Positions 8,387 to 16,582 of a DNA stretch of 57,588 bases are shown here, piece by piece. The notes beneath the pieces are model-generated. The model worked only from the letters and a program-made list of their open reading frames with translations. It did no database searches and was not told the origin of the DNA. The position numbers and the translations under genes were made by a program. The stretch comes from Chloroflexota bacterium (lineage in GTDB: Bacteria > Chloroflexota > Dehalococcoidia > UBA2979). Each line of letters begins with the position of its first letter. The stretch's first letter is position 1. Location of the stretch: positions 1-57,588 of the forward strand of contig CANJBO010000010.1 of NCBI GenBank assembly GCA_947472995.1. Reading direction: 5' to 3'.

Positions 8387-9409
8387 CTAGGCGGAGAGCG
8401 CCTTTGCGAGGTCGGCGAGGATCTGGCGCTGGCCCTTGAGGCCGGCCGTGCCGAAGTTCGCCTGCGACTCCACCTCGACGATGCGCTTCGCCTTGACGGC
8501 GGGGATCTGCTGGAAGAGCGGGCTGTTGAAGAGCTTGTCGCGGATCGCGCGCTGCTCGGCCGAGAGGTTGACCAGCACGATGATCGTGTCGCCGGTGATC
8601 AGGTTCATCTGCTCGTACGACACGTGGATGAGGCCGACGTTCGTGGCGCCGGGCGTGTTGCCGCCGGGCAGCGTCTTCAGGTCCGGCACGACCTGCGCGC
8701 CGAGGCCCGTGACGATGCTCCCCGCGAGGTTGGTGGCGTCGTAGATGCGTACCTGATCCGCGATCGGCAGCACGATCGATACCGTGCCGGGGTTCTTGAT
8801 CTTCGCGGTGGCCGTCTTGATCTCGTTCTGGAAGTCGGTGCGCAGCTTCGCGGCCTGGTCCTCCCTGCCGAACACCTTGCCGAGGAGCGTGAGCGCGTCC
8901 TCCGGCTTCGACAGGTCGAGCTGGAGCGCGACGGTGGGGGCGATCGCGCTCAGCTGGTCGTACGCCTTATTCATCGCGGAGTCGGCGGTGTACCCGATGA
9001 TCAGGTCGGGGTTCATGCCCGCGATCTCGTCGAGCTTCGGCTCCGTGTAGGACAGCGGCTTGATGCCGTTCGTCTCCGCGAGGATCAGCGGGTGGAACGC
9101 GTCGCGGTAGATGTCCGGGGCGCTCATCGCCGCGATCGGCTTGATGCCCAGGTCGAGCATGTATCCGAGCGTGCCGCGCCGATCGAACACGACCACGCGC
9201 TTCGGGTCACCGGGCACCTCGACGACACCTCGAGGGGTGTCGACGCGACGCTTCGCGACGGGCGCCGGGGCGGTCGACGCGCCGGTGGCGCCGGGCGCCG
9301 TCGAGGCGGGCGGGGTCGTGCTCGCGCCGCAGGCGATCGCGAACGGGGCCGCGGCGAGCAGCCCGATCAGTCGACGGCGGGAGAGCGAGTGGGCGGGACG
9401 AGGATGCAT
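8387..9409 (-). CDS. Iron-siderophore ABC transporter substrate-binding lipoprotein, 340 aa
   Basis: This is a cluster-A binding protein of the FepB/FhuD/BtuF type (periplasmic-binding domain 2). The N-terminus has a twin-arginine-like basic run (SRRRLIGLL) and a lipobox ending at Cys27 (AAAPFAIAC), then a Thr/Pro/Ala-rich tether. The RVDTPRGVVEVPGDPKRVVVFD strand, an MNPDLIIGY motif and the long linker helix are typical of siderophore receptors. It would capture a ferric siderophore or heme-like ligand outside the membrane and pass it to the two FecCD permeases encoded upstream. It is the last gene of the leftward import operon but sits behind a 214-bp leader with two hairpins and a 16-codon mini-ORF. 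Chelate specificity is not readable. Confidence 0.9.
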   Translation of the reverse strand: MHPRPAHSLSRRRLIGLLAAAPFAIACGASTTPPASTAPGATGASTAPAPVAKRRVDTPRGVVEVPGDPKRVVVFDRRGTLGYMLDLGIKPIAAMSAPDIYRDAFHPLILAETNGIKPLSYTEPKLDEIAGMNPDLIIGYTADSAMNKAYDQLSAIAPTVALQLDLSKPEDALTLLGKVFGREDQAAKLRTDFQNEIKTATAKIKNPGTVSIVLPIADQVRIYDATNLAGSIVTGLGAQVVPDLKTLPGGNTPGATNVGLIHVSYEQMNLITGDTIIVLVNLSAEQRAIRDKLFNSPLFQQIPAVKAKRIVEVESQANFGTAGLKGQRQILADLAKALSA

Positions 9410-9433
9410 GGGAGACCTTTCTGTGCTCGGTCG

Positions 9434-9449
9434 ATCCTCGACCGAGGAT
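9434..9449 (-). promoter_or_regulatory. Leader hairpin just upstream of the iron-binding lipoprotein start
   Basis: ATCCTC and GAGGAT pair perfectly around the loop GACC. On the reverse strand the hairpin lies between the mini-ORF stop (9471) and the lipoprotein start (9409), about 25 nt before the ATG, where it could influence translation or mRNA processing. Confidence 0.35.
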
Positions 9450-9470
9450 GGGCGAGGCGTCGTGCCTCGA

Positions 9471-9521
9471 CTACTTCACGAGGGCCGTCTGCAGCAGGCT
9501 CAGACGAATGGTGCGGAACAT
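9471..9521 (-). CDS. Putative 16-residue leader peptide upstream of the iron-binding lipoprotein
   Basis: The reverse strand encodes MFRTIRLSLLQTALVK followed by TAG. A GGAGGGGG element lies 7-8 nt upstream of the ATG, partly inside the arm of the 11-bp hairpin at 9533-9556. The peptide is basic and hydrophobic and does not resemble a known family. Its position between ATPase and lipoprotein genes, bracketed by two hairpins, fits a translated leader that controls expression of the lipoprotein or acts as a ribosome-gated switch. It could also be fortuitous, since short ORFs are common; the strong ribosome binding site is the main support. Confidence 0.35.
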   Translation of the reverse strand: MFRTIRLSLLQTALVK

Positions 9522-9532
9522 GGTCGATCCCC

Positions 9533-9556
9533 CTCCGGTCGCGACCGCGACCGGAG
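9533..9556 (-). promoter_or_regulatory. Perfect 11-bp-arm palindromic hairpin in the iron operon leader
   Basis: CTCCGGTCGCG (9533-9543) and CGCGACCGGAG (9546-9556) are perfect complements around AC. In RNA this is a very stable stem. Its distal arm contains the GGAG that begins the mini-ORF ribosome binding site, so folding would hide it. No T-run follows, so simple termination is less likely than an SD-sequestering switch or a protein-binding dyad. Confidence 0.55.
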
Positions 9557-9623
9557 AGGCGCGCCACCTGCGTATGACTTGCTTGATCTCCGAGAGCGAC
9601 GCGCTCGTGACTCCTCGATCGGC

Positions 9624-11276
9624 TCAGGTGGACGAGACGCGCGCCGGCTCGGCGGGTGGTGCGCTGCCCTCCGCCGCGTCCTGTGCGATGAGTCCGTGTG
9701 GGATGACGAGCGGGCCGCCGGTCAGCGGGTCCGCAACGATGTCGCACTCGACGCCGAAGACGTCGCGCACGAGCGCCTCCGTGATCGTGGCGGCCGGGCT
9801 GCCGGCGGCGACCACGCGCCCGCCGTCCATCACGATGACGTGGTCGGCGTAGCGGCACGCCTGGCCGAGGTCGTGCAGCACCATCACCACCGTGCGGCCC
9901 TCGCGGCGGTTGAGCGCGCGCACGAGGTCGAGCAACTCCACCTGGTGCGCGATGTCGAGGAATGTCGTCGGCTCGTCGAGCAGCAGCAGCGGCGTGTCCT
10001 GTGCGAGCGTGAGCGCCACCCACGCGCGCTGGCGCTGCCCGCCCGAGAGCGCGTCGACCTCGTGCGTGGCGAGCGGCTGCATGTCGGTCGCGTCCAGCGC
10101 GCGCGACACGGCCGCGGCGTCGCCGGCGCTCCACTGGCGGTACCACCGCTGGTGGGGGAAGCGCCCGGAGGCGACCATCTCGTCCACGCGGATGCCGGGC
10201 GGCGACTCGGGCGCCTGTGGCAGGAGCGCCATCCGCTGCGCCATCCGCCGTCGTGGCGTCTCGTGCACGGGGCGCTCGTCGAGGAGCGCGGCACCACCGG
10301 CCGGCGGGAGGAGCCGCGACATGCCGCGCAGCAGCGTGGACTTGCCGCACGCGTTCGGCCCGACGATCGCGGTGATCGCCCCGGCGGGCACCTCGACGCT
10401 GAGGTCGTCGATGACGGCACGCGCGCCGTAGTGCAGCGACAGCCGGTCGGCGCGCAGGCGCACGGGCGTCGGTGGCCGCTCGGCGCGCAGCTCGACGGGG
10501 GTGCCGCGCGGCACGCAGATCGGGAGGCCGGTGCCCGGCGCCGTCACCACATCCGTCGCCACGTTGAACACGTCGAGGATCCGCGCGGGCGTGATCATCT
10601 CGGCGGGGGTGCCCTCCGCGACGACTGCGCCGTCGCGCATCGCGATCACGTGGTCGCTCCAGCGCGCGGCCTCGTTGATGTCGTGCAGCACCATCACCAC
10701 CGTCTTGCCCTCGTCGCGGTTCAGGCGACGGACGAGGTCGAGCACCTCGTGCTGGTGGGCGATGTCGAGGAACGTGGTGGGCTCGTCCAGCAGCAGCAGG
10801 TCGGTCTCCTGCGCCAGCACCATCGCGAGCCACGCGCGCTGGCGCTGCCCGCCCGAGAGCTGGTCGACGGCGCGGTCGCGCAGATCGTCGACGCCGGCGA
10901 AGGCGATCGCGCGGTCGATGGCGTCGCGGTCGGCATCGGTGGGCGGCTGGAGCAGTGACTGGTGCGGGTAGCGCCCGCGCCGCACGAGGTCCTCGACGGT
11001 GATCGACTCGGGCGCGTTCGCCTGCTGCGCGAGCAGGCCGAGCTTGCGGGCGATCTGCTTCGTCGGCTGGTGGTGGATCGCCTGCCCGTCGAGGAGCACC
11101 GCGCCGCCCTGCGGTCGCAGCAGCCGCGCGAGCCCGCGCAGCAGCGTCGACTTGCCGCACCCGTTCGCGCCGATGATCGAGGTGATGCGGTGGTCCGGGA
11201 TCGACGCGGTCAGGCCGTCGATGATCACCGCATCGCCGTAGCCCAGTCGTACCTCGCGCGCTTCGAGTCGAGTCAT
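9624..11276 (-). CDS. Fused double ATPase of an iron-siderophore ABC importer, 550 aa
   Basis: This polypeptide contains two complete FepC/FecE-type ATPase domains in tandem. Domain 1 (about 1-265) has Walker A GANGCGKST (36-44), signature LSGGQRQR (140-147), Walker B LLLLDEP (160-166) and the H-loop VLHD. Domain 2 (about 273-530) repeats all of these: GPNACGKST (306-314), LSGGQRQR (410-417), LLLLDEP, VLHD. Both share the uncommon ..DEPTTFLDIAHQ stretch, which points to an internal duplication. FepC proteins are normally single-domain homodimers, so one chain here could supply both nucleotide sites for the heterodimeric permease. It begins 4 nt after the upstream permease stop, indicating tight translational coupling. 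Confidence 0.93.
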   Translation of the reverse strand: MTRLEAREVRLGYGDAVIIDGLTASIPDHRITSIIGANGCGKSTLLRGLARLLRPQGGAVLLDGQAIHHQPTKQIARKLGLLAQQANAPESITVEDLVRRGRYPHQSLLQPPTDADRDAIDRAIAFAGVDDLRDRAVDQLSGGQRQRAWLAMVLAQETDLLLLDEPTTFLDIAHQHEVLDLVRRLNRDEGKTVVMVLHDINEAARWSDHVIAMRDGAVVAEGTPAEMITPARILDVFNVATDVVTAPGTGLPICVPRGTPVELRAERPPTPVRLRADRLSLHYGARAVIDDLSVEVPAGAITAIVGPNACGKSTLLRGMSRLLPPAGGAALLDERPVHETPRRRMAQRMALLPQAPESPPGIRVDEMVASGRFPHQRWYRQWSAGDAAAVSRALDATDMQPLATHEVDALSGGQRQRAWVALTLAQDTPLLLLDEPTTFLDIAHQVELLDLVRALNRREGRTVVMVLHDLGQACRYADHVIVMDGGRVVAAGSPAATITEALVRDVFGVECDIVADPLTGGPLVIPHGLIAQDAAEGSAPPAEPARVSST

Positions 11277-11280
11277 CGCG

Positions 11281-12342
11281 CTACATCCGGACGTTCGCGC
11301 GGTAGAGCAGGAAGAGGAAGTACGGCGCGCCCACGCCCGCCGTCACCACGCCGACCGGCAGCGCGACCGGCAGCACGTGCAGCGCCACAATGTCGGCGCC
11401 CAGCAGCAGCACCGCGCCGAGCAGTGCCGTGAGCAGCAACGTGCCGCCCGTCATCGGCCCGCCGATGATCCGCGCGACGTGCGGTACCATCAGCGCGATG
11501 AAGCCGACGGGGCCGGCGACCGCGACGGCGACCGCCGCCAGCGCGCACCCGACGAGGATCAGCGCCAGCCTCGTCGGCTCGACGCGCATGCCGAGGACGT
11601 ACGCGATGTCGTCGCCGAACTGGAGCACGCGCAGCTGCCACGTCAGCACGATCGCGAGCGGCAGCAGCTCCCCCAGCGCGACGGCGATCACCTGCACGTC
11701 GAACCAGCCCGTGCCGTACACCGTACCGGTGCTCCACGCGATCGCGGCCTGTGCCTGCTGCACCGGGAACTTCACGATGAGGTAGCGGGTGCCGGCGGCG
11801 AGCAGCGCGTCGATGCCGATGCCGACGAGTACCAGCCGGTTGCCGGACATGCCGCCCTTCCACGCGAGCAAATAGATCGCGGTCGCAGCGGTCACCGCGC
11901 CGCCGAACGCGCCGAGCGGGATGTAGCGATCGGTGTAGCCGTTGACGATCATGAACACCGCGACGACGGTCGCGCCGGCCTGGATGCCGATGATGTCCGG
12001 CGACACGAGCGGGTTGCGCACGAGCCCCTGGAAGATCGCGCCCGACGAGGCGAGCGCCGCGCCGACGAGGATCGCCGACAGGATGCGCGGCAGCCGCAGC
12101 TGCACCACCACGAACTCGAACTGCCTCGTTGACTCGGAGAACGTGGCGCGGACCACCTCGTCCAGCGGCACGATGAACGAGCCGAGCGTCGCAGCCCACG
12201 CAGCGAGGGCGATGACGACCACGAGCAGCAGCAGGCAGATCGCGAGCACACGGACGTTGATGCGGAAGGACGCGAAGGAGCCAAGACGGAGGTCGAGCAG
12301 GACCGGCCCGCCTCGAAGCGCGCTCAGCGCGGGGCGGATCAC
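11281..12342 (-). CDS. FecCD-family iron-siderophore permease, 353 aa
   Basis: A polytopic inner-membrane subunit of the FecCD/BtuC family with the conserved LRLPRILSAILVGAALA, SGAIFQGLVRNPL and GxVGFIALMVPHVARI segments and about ten membrane spans. The GTG start at 12342 overlaps the stop of the preceding permease (GTGA), so translation is coupled; reading further upstream in the frame gives only non-coding sequence. With the permease at 12339 it would form the translocation pore, driven by the fused ATPase encoded next. Substrate as for the operon: a ferric chelate or related ligand. Confidence 0.92.
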   Translation of the reverse strand: MIRPALSALRGGPVLLDLRLGSFASFRINVRVLAICLLLLVVVIALAAWAATLGSFIVPLDEVVRATFSESTRQFEFVVVQLRLPRILSAILVGAALASSGAIFQGLVRNPLVSPDIIGIQAGATVVAVFMIVNGYTDRYIPLGAFGGAVTAATAIYLLAWKGGMSGNRLVLVGIGIDALLAAGTRYLIVKFPVQQAQAAIAWSTGTVYGTGWFDVQVIAVALGELLPLAIVLTWQLRVLQFGDDIAYVLGMRVEPTRLALILVGCALAAVAVAVAGPVGFIALMVPHVARIIGGPMTGGTLLLTALLGAVLLLGADIVALHVLPVALPVGVVTAGVGAPYFLFLLYRANVRM

Positions 12343-13376
12343 AGGCTGGCCACGCGGCGCTGCCGCGCGATCGCGATCAGGAACGGCGCGCCGCACATCG
12401 CGGTCACGATGCCGACCTGCAGCTCGGCAGGACGCGTGATCACGCGGCCGGCGATGTCCGCGCTCAGCAGCAGCAGCGGCCCGACGACGATGCAGTACGC
12501 GAGGATCCAGCGGTAGTCCGGCCCGGTGAACACGCGGACGATGTGCGGCACGGCGAGCCCGACGAAGCCGATCGGCCCCGCGGCGGAGACGGCGGCCCCC
12601 GTCATCAGCACCACCAGCAGCGCGCTCACCAGGCGCAGGCGCCCGGTGTGCATGCCGAGGGCGCGCGCGGTGTCCTCGCCCAGGTTCATCACGTTGAGCT
12701 GGCGGGCGAGCAGCAGCCCGCCGACGAGCCCCGTCGCCATGAACGGCAGCACCATCCAGAACACCTCGATCGGCCGCCCCGCGATCGAGCCGGCCAGCCA
12801 GAACCGCACCGTGTCGAGTGTCTGCTCGTCGAGCAGCAGCAGCGCCGTGATCCACGAGCCGAGGAGAGCCGTGACCACCGCGCCAGCGAGCGCGAGTTTC
12901 ACCGGCGTCGCGCCGCCTCGACCGGCGGAGGCGATCGAGTAGACGAGCGCGGAGGCGATGCCCGCGCCGAGGAACGCGAACCAGACGTACTGGTACGGGT
13001 GCGTCAGGCCGAAGAAGAAGATCGCGTTGACGATCGCGAATGCCGCGCCGCTGTTCACGCCGAGGATCGACGGGTCGGCGAGCGGGTTCCTCGTCGTCGC
13101 CTGCATCATCGCGCCGGCGACGGCGAGCGCGGAGCCCACGCCCAGCCCGATGATCGTGCGCGGCAGCCGCAGCGAGCGGACGACGGTCTGGTTGTACGAG
13201 TTCGGGTCGTAGTTGAAGAGCGCGTCGATCGCGTCGCGCGTCGCGATCCCGACCGATCCGATGCGCAGGCTCAGCAGCGCGACGACGACGAGGAGCCCGA
13301 GCGCGCAGAGGAGCCCGGTCCCCAGGGCGAGGCGCCAGCGGGCGCCCGTCGCGGGCAGCGTGGCGACGCCGCTCAC
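12339..13376 (-). CDS. FecCD-family iron-siderophore permease, first gene of operon, 345 aa
   Basis: The product has the same family hallmarks as its neighbour: SLRLPRTIIGLGVGSALAVAG, GAMMQATTRNPLADPSILG (the coupling region that touches the ATPase) and GPIGFVGLAVPHIVR. It is the promoter-proximal gene of the leftward operon permease-permease-ATPase-lipoprotein. The upstream region shared with the divergent sucrase/ferredoxin gene contains a candidate promoter and two palindromes expected of a metal-responsive regulator. The two permeases are distinct in sequence, suggesting a FecC/FecD heterodimer. Confidence 0.92.
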   Translation of the reverse strand: MSGVATLPATGARWRLALGTGLLCALGLLVVVALLSLRIGSVGIATRDAIDALFNYDPNSYNQTVVRSLRLPRTIIGLGVGSALAVAGAMMQATTRNPLADPSILGVNSGAAFAIVNAIFFFGLTHPYQYVWFAFLGAGIASALVYSIASAGRGGATPVKLALAGAVVTALLGSWITALLLLDEQTLDTVRFWLAGSIAGRPIEVFWMVLPFMATGLVGGLLLARQLNVMNLGEDTARALGMHTGRLRLVSALLVVLMTGAAVSAAGPIGFVGLAVPHIVRVFTGPDYRWILAYCIVVGPLLLLSADIAGRVITRPAELQVGIVTAMCGAPFLIAIARQRRVASL

Positions 13377-13446
13377 GCCCCACCCCGCACGCGCGGCACG
13401 CCGAGCCGCCCGAGGCGGGTAGGACGTAGTCTCGACAGCGGTATAG

Positions 13447-13464
13447 TCTTAGTGCACACTAAGA
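13447..13464. promoter_or_regulatory. Candidate metal-regulator operator (iron box-like palindrome)
   Basis: TCTTAGTGCACACTAAGA consists of perfect 8-bp arms around CA. Its TTAG..CTAA core and spacing resemble DtxR/IdeR-family operators, though it matches no consensus exactly. It sits just downstream of the proposed fecCD -10 element, in the divergent promoter of the iron importer and sucrase/ferredoxin genes, so repression under iron sufficiency is a reasonable inference. Confidence 0.5.
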
Positions 13465-13467
13465 TGA

Positions 13468-13483
13468 AGTGATACGCATCACT
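13468..13483. promoter_or_regulatory. Second palindrome in the iron importer promoter
   Basis: AGTGATACGCATCACT has perfect 6-bp arms around ACGC, and its centre is 20 bp (two helical turns) from the neighbouring palindrome. It overlaps the proposed fecCD -10 hexamer. Two dyads on the same DNA face suggest cooperative binding or two regulators. Confidence 0.45.
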
Positions 13484-13497
13484 ATCTCTCTGGTCAA
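13469..13497 (-). promoter_or_regulatory. Candidate sigma-70-type promoter of the iron importer operon
   Basis: On the reverse strand TTGACC (from 13497) and TATCAC (13474-13469) are spaced by 17 nt. The -35 box is good and the -10 box is moderate. It drives toward the permease start at 13376 and is overlapped by the palindromes described at 13447 and 13468. Confidence 0.4.
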
Positions 13498-13569
13498 GGT
13501 CGAATTGGAGAGCCTCGCTCCGTCCCGACAGAAAAGACGGATTCGCGGCGACGCCGGTCAGGATGAGCG

Positions 13570-14598
13570 ATGGCACAGCCCGCACCCCCCGGAACGGCGA
13601 TCCTCGACCGGCTCTGCTCGATCGTCGCGGCCGCGGGCGCCGAGGATCCGATTGGCTCCGGCGGCAACACCCAGCGGCTGATGGCGATCGAGATCCCGAC
13701 GCCGTGGGGCGAGGGTCTCTACAACGCCGACGCGGACGGCACGGTGCTCCAGCGCGTCCAGGCCCTGCGGATCGCGTACTTCGCCCGGCTGCGCGAGGAG
13801 CACGGCGGCCTGCCTGCCGACGGGTTCGCCGTCCTCAACGGCATCGCACCCGATCCGGAGTGGTCCGTGCCCGGCAAGCGGCGCGTGCTCATCGCCCTGC
13901 GCCCCGAGGATGACGCACCCGAGTACGCGATGAGCGAGTACCTCGTCCCGGACGACGAGGAGGACGCGCTCGTCGCGCTGGTGCGCGCTTACTTCGACGC
14001 GCCGGAGCGCCTCGACGAGTTCGCGCGGTACCGGTCCGCCGGTCCGCCGCACCGTGAGTTCTTCGTGTGCACGCACGGGCACGTCGACATCTGCTGCGCG
14101 CGCTTCGGCGTGCCGCTGTACCTGCGCGCGCGCGCCGCGTATCCCCTCGTACGGGCGTGGCGCATGACGCACTTCGGCGGCCACCGCTTCGCGCCGACCG
14201 CGTGGGAGTTCCCCAGCGGACACAAGTGGGCCTTCCTGGACGACGAGGCGAGCGACCGCGTGCTGCATCGCGACGGCGACGCCGCCGGGGTGCGCCGCAA
14301 CCTGCGCGGTTGGAGCGCCGTGCCGCCGGTGTTGCAGGTGATCGAGGGGGCGTGCCTCGCACGGCACGGCTGGGACTGGCTGCGTGCACGGCGCACTGCG
14401 ACGATCCTCGAGGCCGACGAGGTGGCCCGGATCTGGCGCGTGCGTGTCGACTTTGCGTTCCCCGGCGGCGCGTCCGGCGCCTACCTCGGCACGATCGAGG
14501 TGGCGCGCGACATCGCGCTCACCGGCTGCGGCCCTGCGTTCGAGGACGGCCACGGGACGCTGCCCGAGTACCGCCTCGATCGACTCGAATTGGTGTAG
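13570..14598 (+). CDS. Sucrase/ferredoxin-like (thioredoxin-like [2Fe-2S]) protein, 342 aa
   Basis: The central CTHGHVDICCARFG (C167, C175, C176) and MTHFGGHRFAPTAWEFPSG motifs are those of the sucrase/ferredoxin-like family, a thioredoxin-like fold expected to bind a [2Fe-2S] cluster. The ATG at 13570 follows an AGGATGAG ribosome binding site. It is transcribed divergently from the siderophore importer across a shared, palindrome-rich promoter. Families of this type are often found near siderophore uptake genes, so reduction of ferric chelates or iron handling is inferred; no biochemical role can be read directly. The product appears cytoplasmic, with no signal or membrane segment. Confidence 0.85.
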   Translation: MAQPAPPGTAILDRLCSIVAAAGAEDPIGSGGNTQRLMAIEIPTPWGEGLYNADADGTVLQRVQALRIAYFARLREEHGGLPADGFAVLNGIAPDPEWSVPGKRRVLIALRPEDDAPEYAMSEYLVPDDEEDALVALVRAYFDAPERLDEFARYRSAGPPHREFFVCTHGHVDICCARFGVPLYLRARAAYPLVRAWRMTHFGGHRFAPTAWEFPSGHKWAFLDDEASDRVLHRDGDAAGVRRNLRGWSAVPPVLQVIEGACLARHGWDWLRARRTATILEADEVARIWRVRVDFAFPGGASGAYLGTIEVARDIALTGCGPAFEDGHGTLPEYRLDRLELV

Positions 14599-14663
14599 TC
14601 GTCTCGCTGCATTGCGAGCGTGCTGAAACGCGGAGGCCCGCTCACGCTGGGTACACTCGGTGG

Positions 14664-15464
14664 ATGGCGACGATCCGGGGCGCGACACCCCTCGACGATG
14701 CGCTGCGCGAGCGCATCCACTCGCTCTGGGATGAGCTCGCCGCGTTCGAGGCGGCCGACAGCGACGCCGCGCTGCGGCATCTGCTGCAGAGCGTCGCCAC
14801 GCTGCTGGACGCGCAGAACGCCTACTGGGTCGGTGCCGTCCGCGTCTCGGAGGACGAGGGCGATCCGTTGCACGGCTGGCGCCCGCGCCTGATCCAGTAT
14901 CTGCACCCGTTGCCGAACGATGAGAAGTTCACGCAGCGACGCCTCCGCGAGCTCGGCCGCGGCGAGGTGGACGAGCTGACCGCCGCGCACGCGCGGCTGG
15001 CGGGCACGTACCGTGCGAGCCGGATGCAGGACCTCGTCGCGCCGGAGTGGTTCAGCGGCGAGATGTACCAGCGGTACGTCGCGCAGGGTGTGCACGACTC
15101 GCTGATCGTCGCCGCGCCCGTCAGCCCGGTCGCCGAGGCCTACTACGGCTTCCTCCGCATGCGCGCGGGCGAGCCGTTCACGGAGGACGAGCGCGAGATC
15201 GCCCGGTACGCGCTGCGTGGCCTGACGTGGTTCCATCGCGAGGTGCTGCTCGCGCACGGGCTGCTCGTCGCGCGGTCGCCGCTGTCGCCGACGGACCGTC
15301 GGGTGCTCGGACTACTGTTGACCGACCGGTCGGCGAAGCTGATCGCCGCCGAGCTGGGCGTTTCGCCCTCCACGCTGCGGACCTACGTCCGCGACGTGCT
15401 CCGGAAGTTCGGGGTGAGCGGGCGGAGCGGCCTGATCGCGCTCTGGCTCGGCCGGCAGACCTGA
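14664..15464 (+). CDS. LuxR-type helix-turn-helix transcription regulator, 266 aa
   Basis: The C-terminal 60 residues form a LuxR/FixJ-type HTH: SPTDRRVLGLLLTDRSAKLIAAELGVSP..VRDVLRKFGV, with the usual long recognition helix. The N-terminal ~190 residues look like a GAF-like or autoinducer-type sensory domain (AYWVGAVRV..RMRAGEPFTEDEREIARYAL resembles GAF endings). There is no receiver domain, so it is not a phospho-acceptor response regulator. The ATG at 14664 has only a weak ribosome binding site; in-frame sequence upstream is an antisense shadow of the preceding gene. Possible targets are the flanking iron or molybdate operons, but this is conjecture. Confidence 0.8.
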   Translation: MATIRGATPLDDALRERIHSLWDELAAFEAADSDAALRHLLQSVATLLDAQNAYWVGAVRVSEDEGDPLHGWRPRLIQYLHPLPNDEKFTQRRLRELGRGEVDELTAAHARLAGTYRASRMQDLVAPEWFSGEMYQRYVAQGVHDSLIVAAPVSPVAEAYYGFLRMRAGEPFTEDEREIARYALRGLTWFHREVLLAHGLLVARSPLSPTDRRVLGLLLTDRSAKLIAAELGVSPSTLRTYVRDVLRKFGVSGRSGLIALWLGRQT

Positions 15465-15499
15465 TCGCATCGGCACCGAGGCGCTGGCGAACGCGACGG

Positions 15500-16582
15500 C
15501 TACCTCGCGTCGAGCGTAGTCTCGCGCTGCATCACGTGGAGGTCCGCGGCCGGCAGCTCGACGACCCACTGCTTGCGCGTCGCGATGCCGAGGACGTCGT
15601 AGGGGTGCGAGGCGATGTCGACCTCGACGGACGGGCCGGGGCCGGCCGGGGCCAGCCGGAGCGTGTAAGAGCTCCCGAACGCCAGCTCCGAGGTGATCTC
15701 GGCGAGGAAGCAGTTGGCGGGCAGTGCCTCCGTGGGGTCGATGCGGCGCAGCAGGCAGCGCTCCGCGCGGAGTGCCACGTCGACGTCGATGCCCGCGGGC
15801 ACGGCGGTGGGCACCTCGAACGGCAGGCCGCCGATCTCGACGCGCGTTCCGCCGATGCCGCGCGCCGCGAAGATGTTCGCGACGCCGGTCAGCTCCGCGA
15901 CGCGCCTCGAGGCGGGGTGCTGGAACACCTCCATCCGGGAGGCGAACTGGAACACGTGCCCATCCTCGACCACCGCGATGCGATCGGCGAGCAGGTGCGC
16001 CTCGCGCAGGTCGTGCGTCACGCAGACGATCGGCACGTCGAGCTCGCCGCGCAGGCGGATCAGCTCGGCACGCAGGTCGGCACGCAGCGCCTCGTCGAGG
16101 GCGGAGAACGGCTCGTCGAGGAGCAGCGCCTCCACCGGCCGCGCGAGCGCCCGCGCGAGCGCGACGCGCTGCTGCTGTCCCCCCGAGATCTGATCCGGGT
16201 ACCGCCGGCCGAGGTCCTCGATGCGCAGCAGGCGCTTCAGCTCCTCGACGCGCCGATCGCGCGCAGTGCGGTCCCACCCGGCGAGCGGGTAGGCGATGTT
16301 CTGGTCCACCGTCATGTGCGGGAACAGCCCGACCTGCTGGAACAGGTAGCCGAGGGAGCGCTGCTGCGGCGGGACGTTGATGCCGCGCCAGGAGTCGAAG
16401 ACGGTCCGGTCGCCGATGGCGATCGTGCCGGAGTCCGGCCGCATCAGGCCGGCGATCGCAGCGAGCGAGCGGCTCTTCCCGGACCCGGAGCGTCCGAACA
16501 GCACGACCGTCTCGCGGTCCGCCTCGAACTGCACGTCGAGCTGGAACGCCCCGAGCCGCTTCTGGATGTCGACCGTGATCAC
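15500..16582 (-). CDS. modC: Molybdate ABC transporter ATPase, 360 aa
   Basis: The first 230 residues are an ABC ATPase with Walker A GRSGSGKS (30-37), signature ISGGQQQRVALARALAR, Walker B EALLLDEPFSALDE and H-loop VTHD. The last ~110 residues form a TOBE-like domain (NCFLAEITSELAFGSSYTLRL). The GTG start at 16582 overlaps the permease stop in a GTGA, showing translational coupling; upstream in-frame sequence is non-coding. With the permease and binding protein it forms a molybdate/tungstate-type importer. ModC is preferred over CysA because the operon's binding protein is ModA-like. Confidence 0.88.
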   Translation of the reverse strand: MITVDIQKRLGAFQLDVQFEADRETVVLFGRSGSGKSRSLAAIAGLMRPDSGTIAIGDRTVFDSWRGINVPPQQRSLGYLFQQVGLFPHMTVDQNIAYPLAGWDRTARDRRVEELKRLLRIEDLGRRYPDQISGGQQQRVALARALARPVEALLLDEPFSALDEALRADLRAELIRLRGELDVPIVCVTHDLREAHLLADRIAVVEDGHVFQFASRMEVFQHPASRRVAELTGVANIFAARGIGGTRVEIGGLPFEVPTAVPAGIDVDVALRAERCLLRRIDPTEALPANCFLAEITSELAFGSSYTLRLAPAGPGPSVEVDIASHPYDVLGIATRKQWVVELPAADLHVMQRETTLDAR

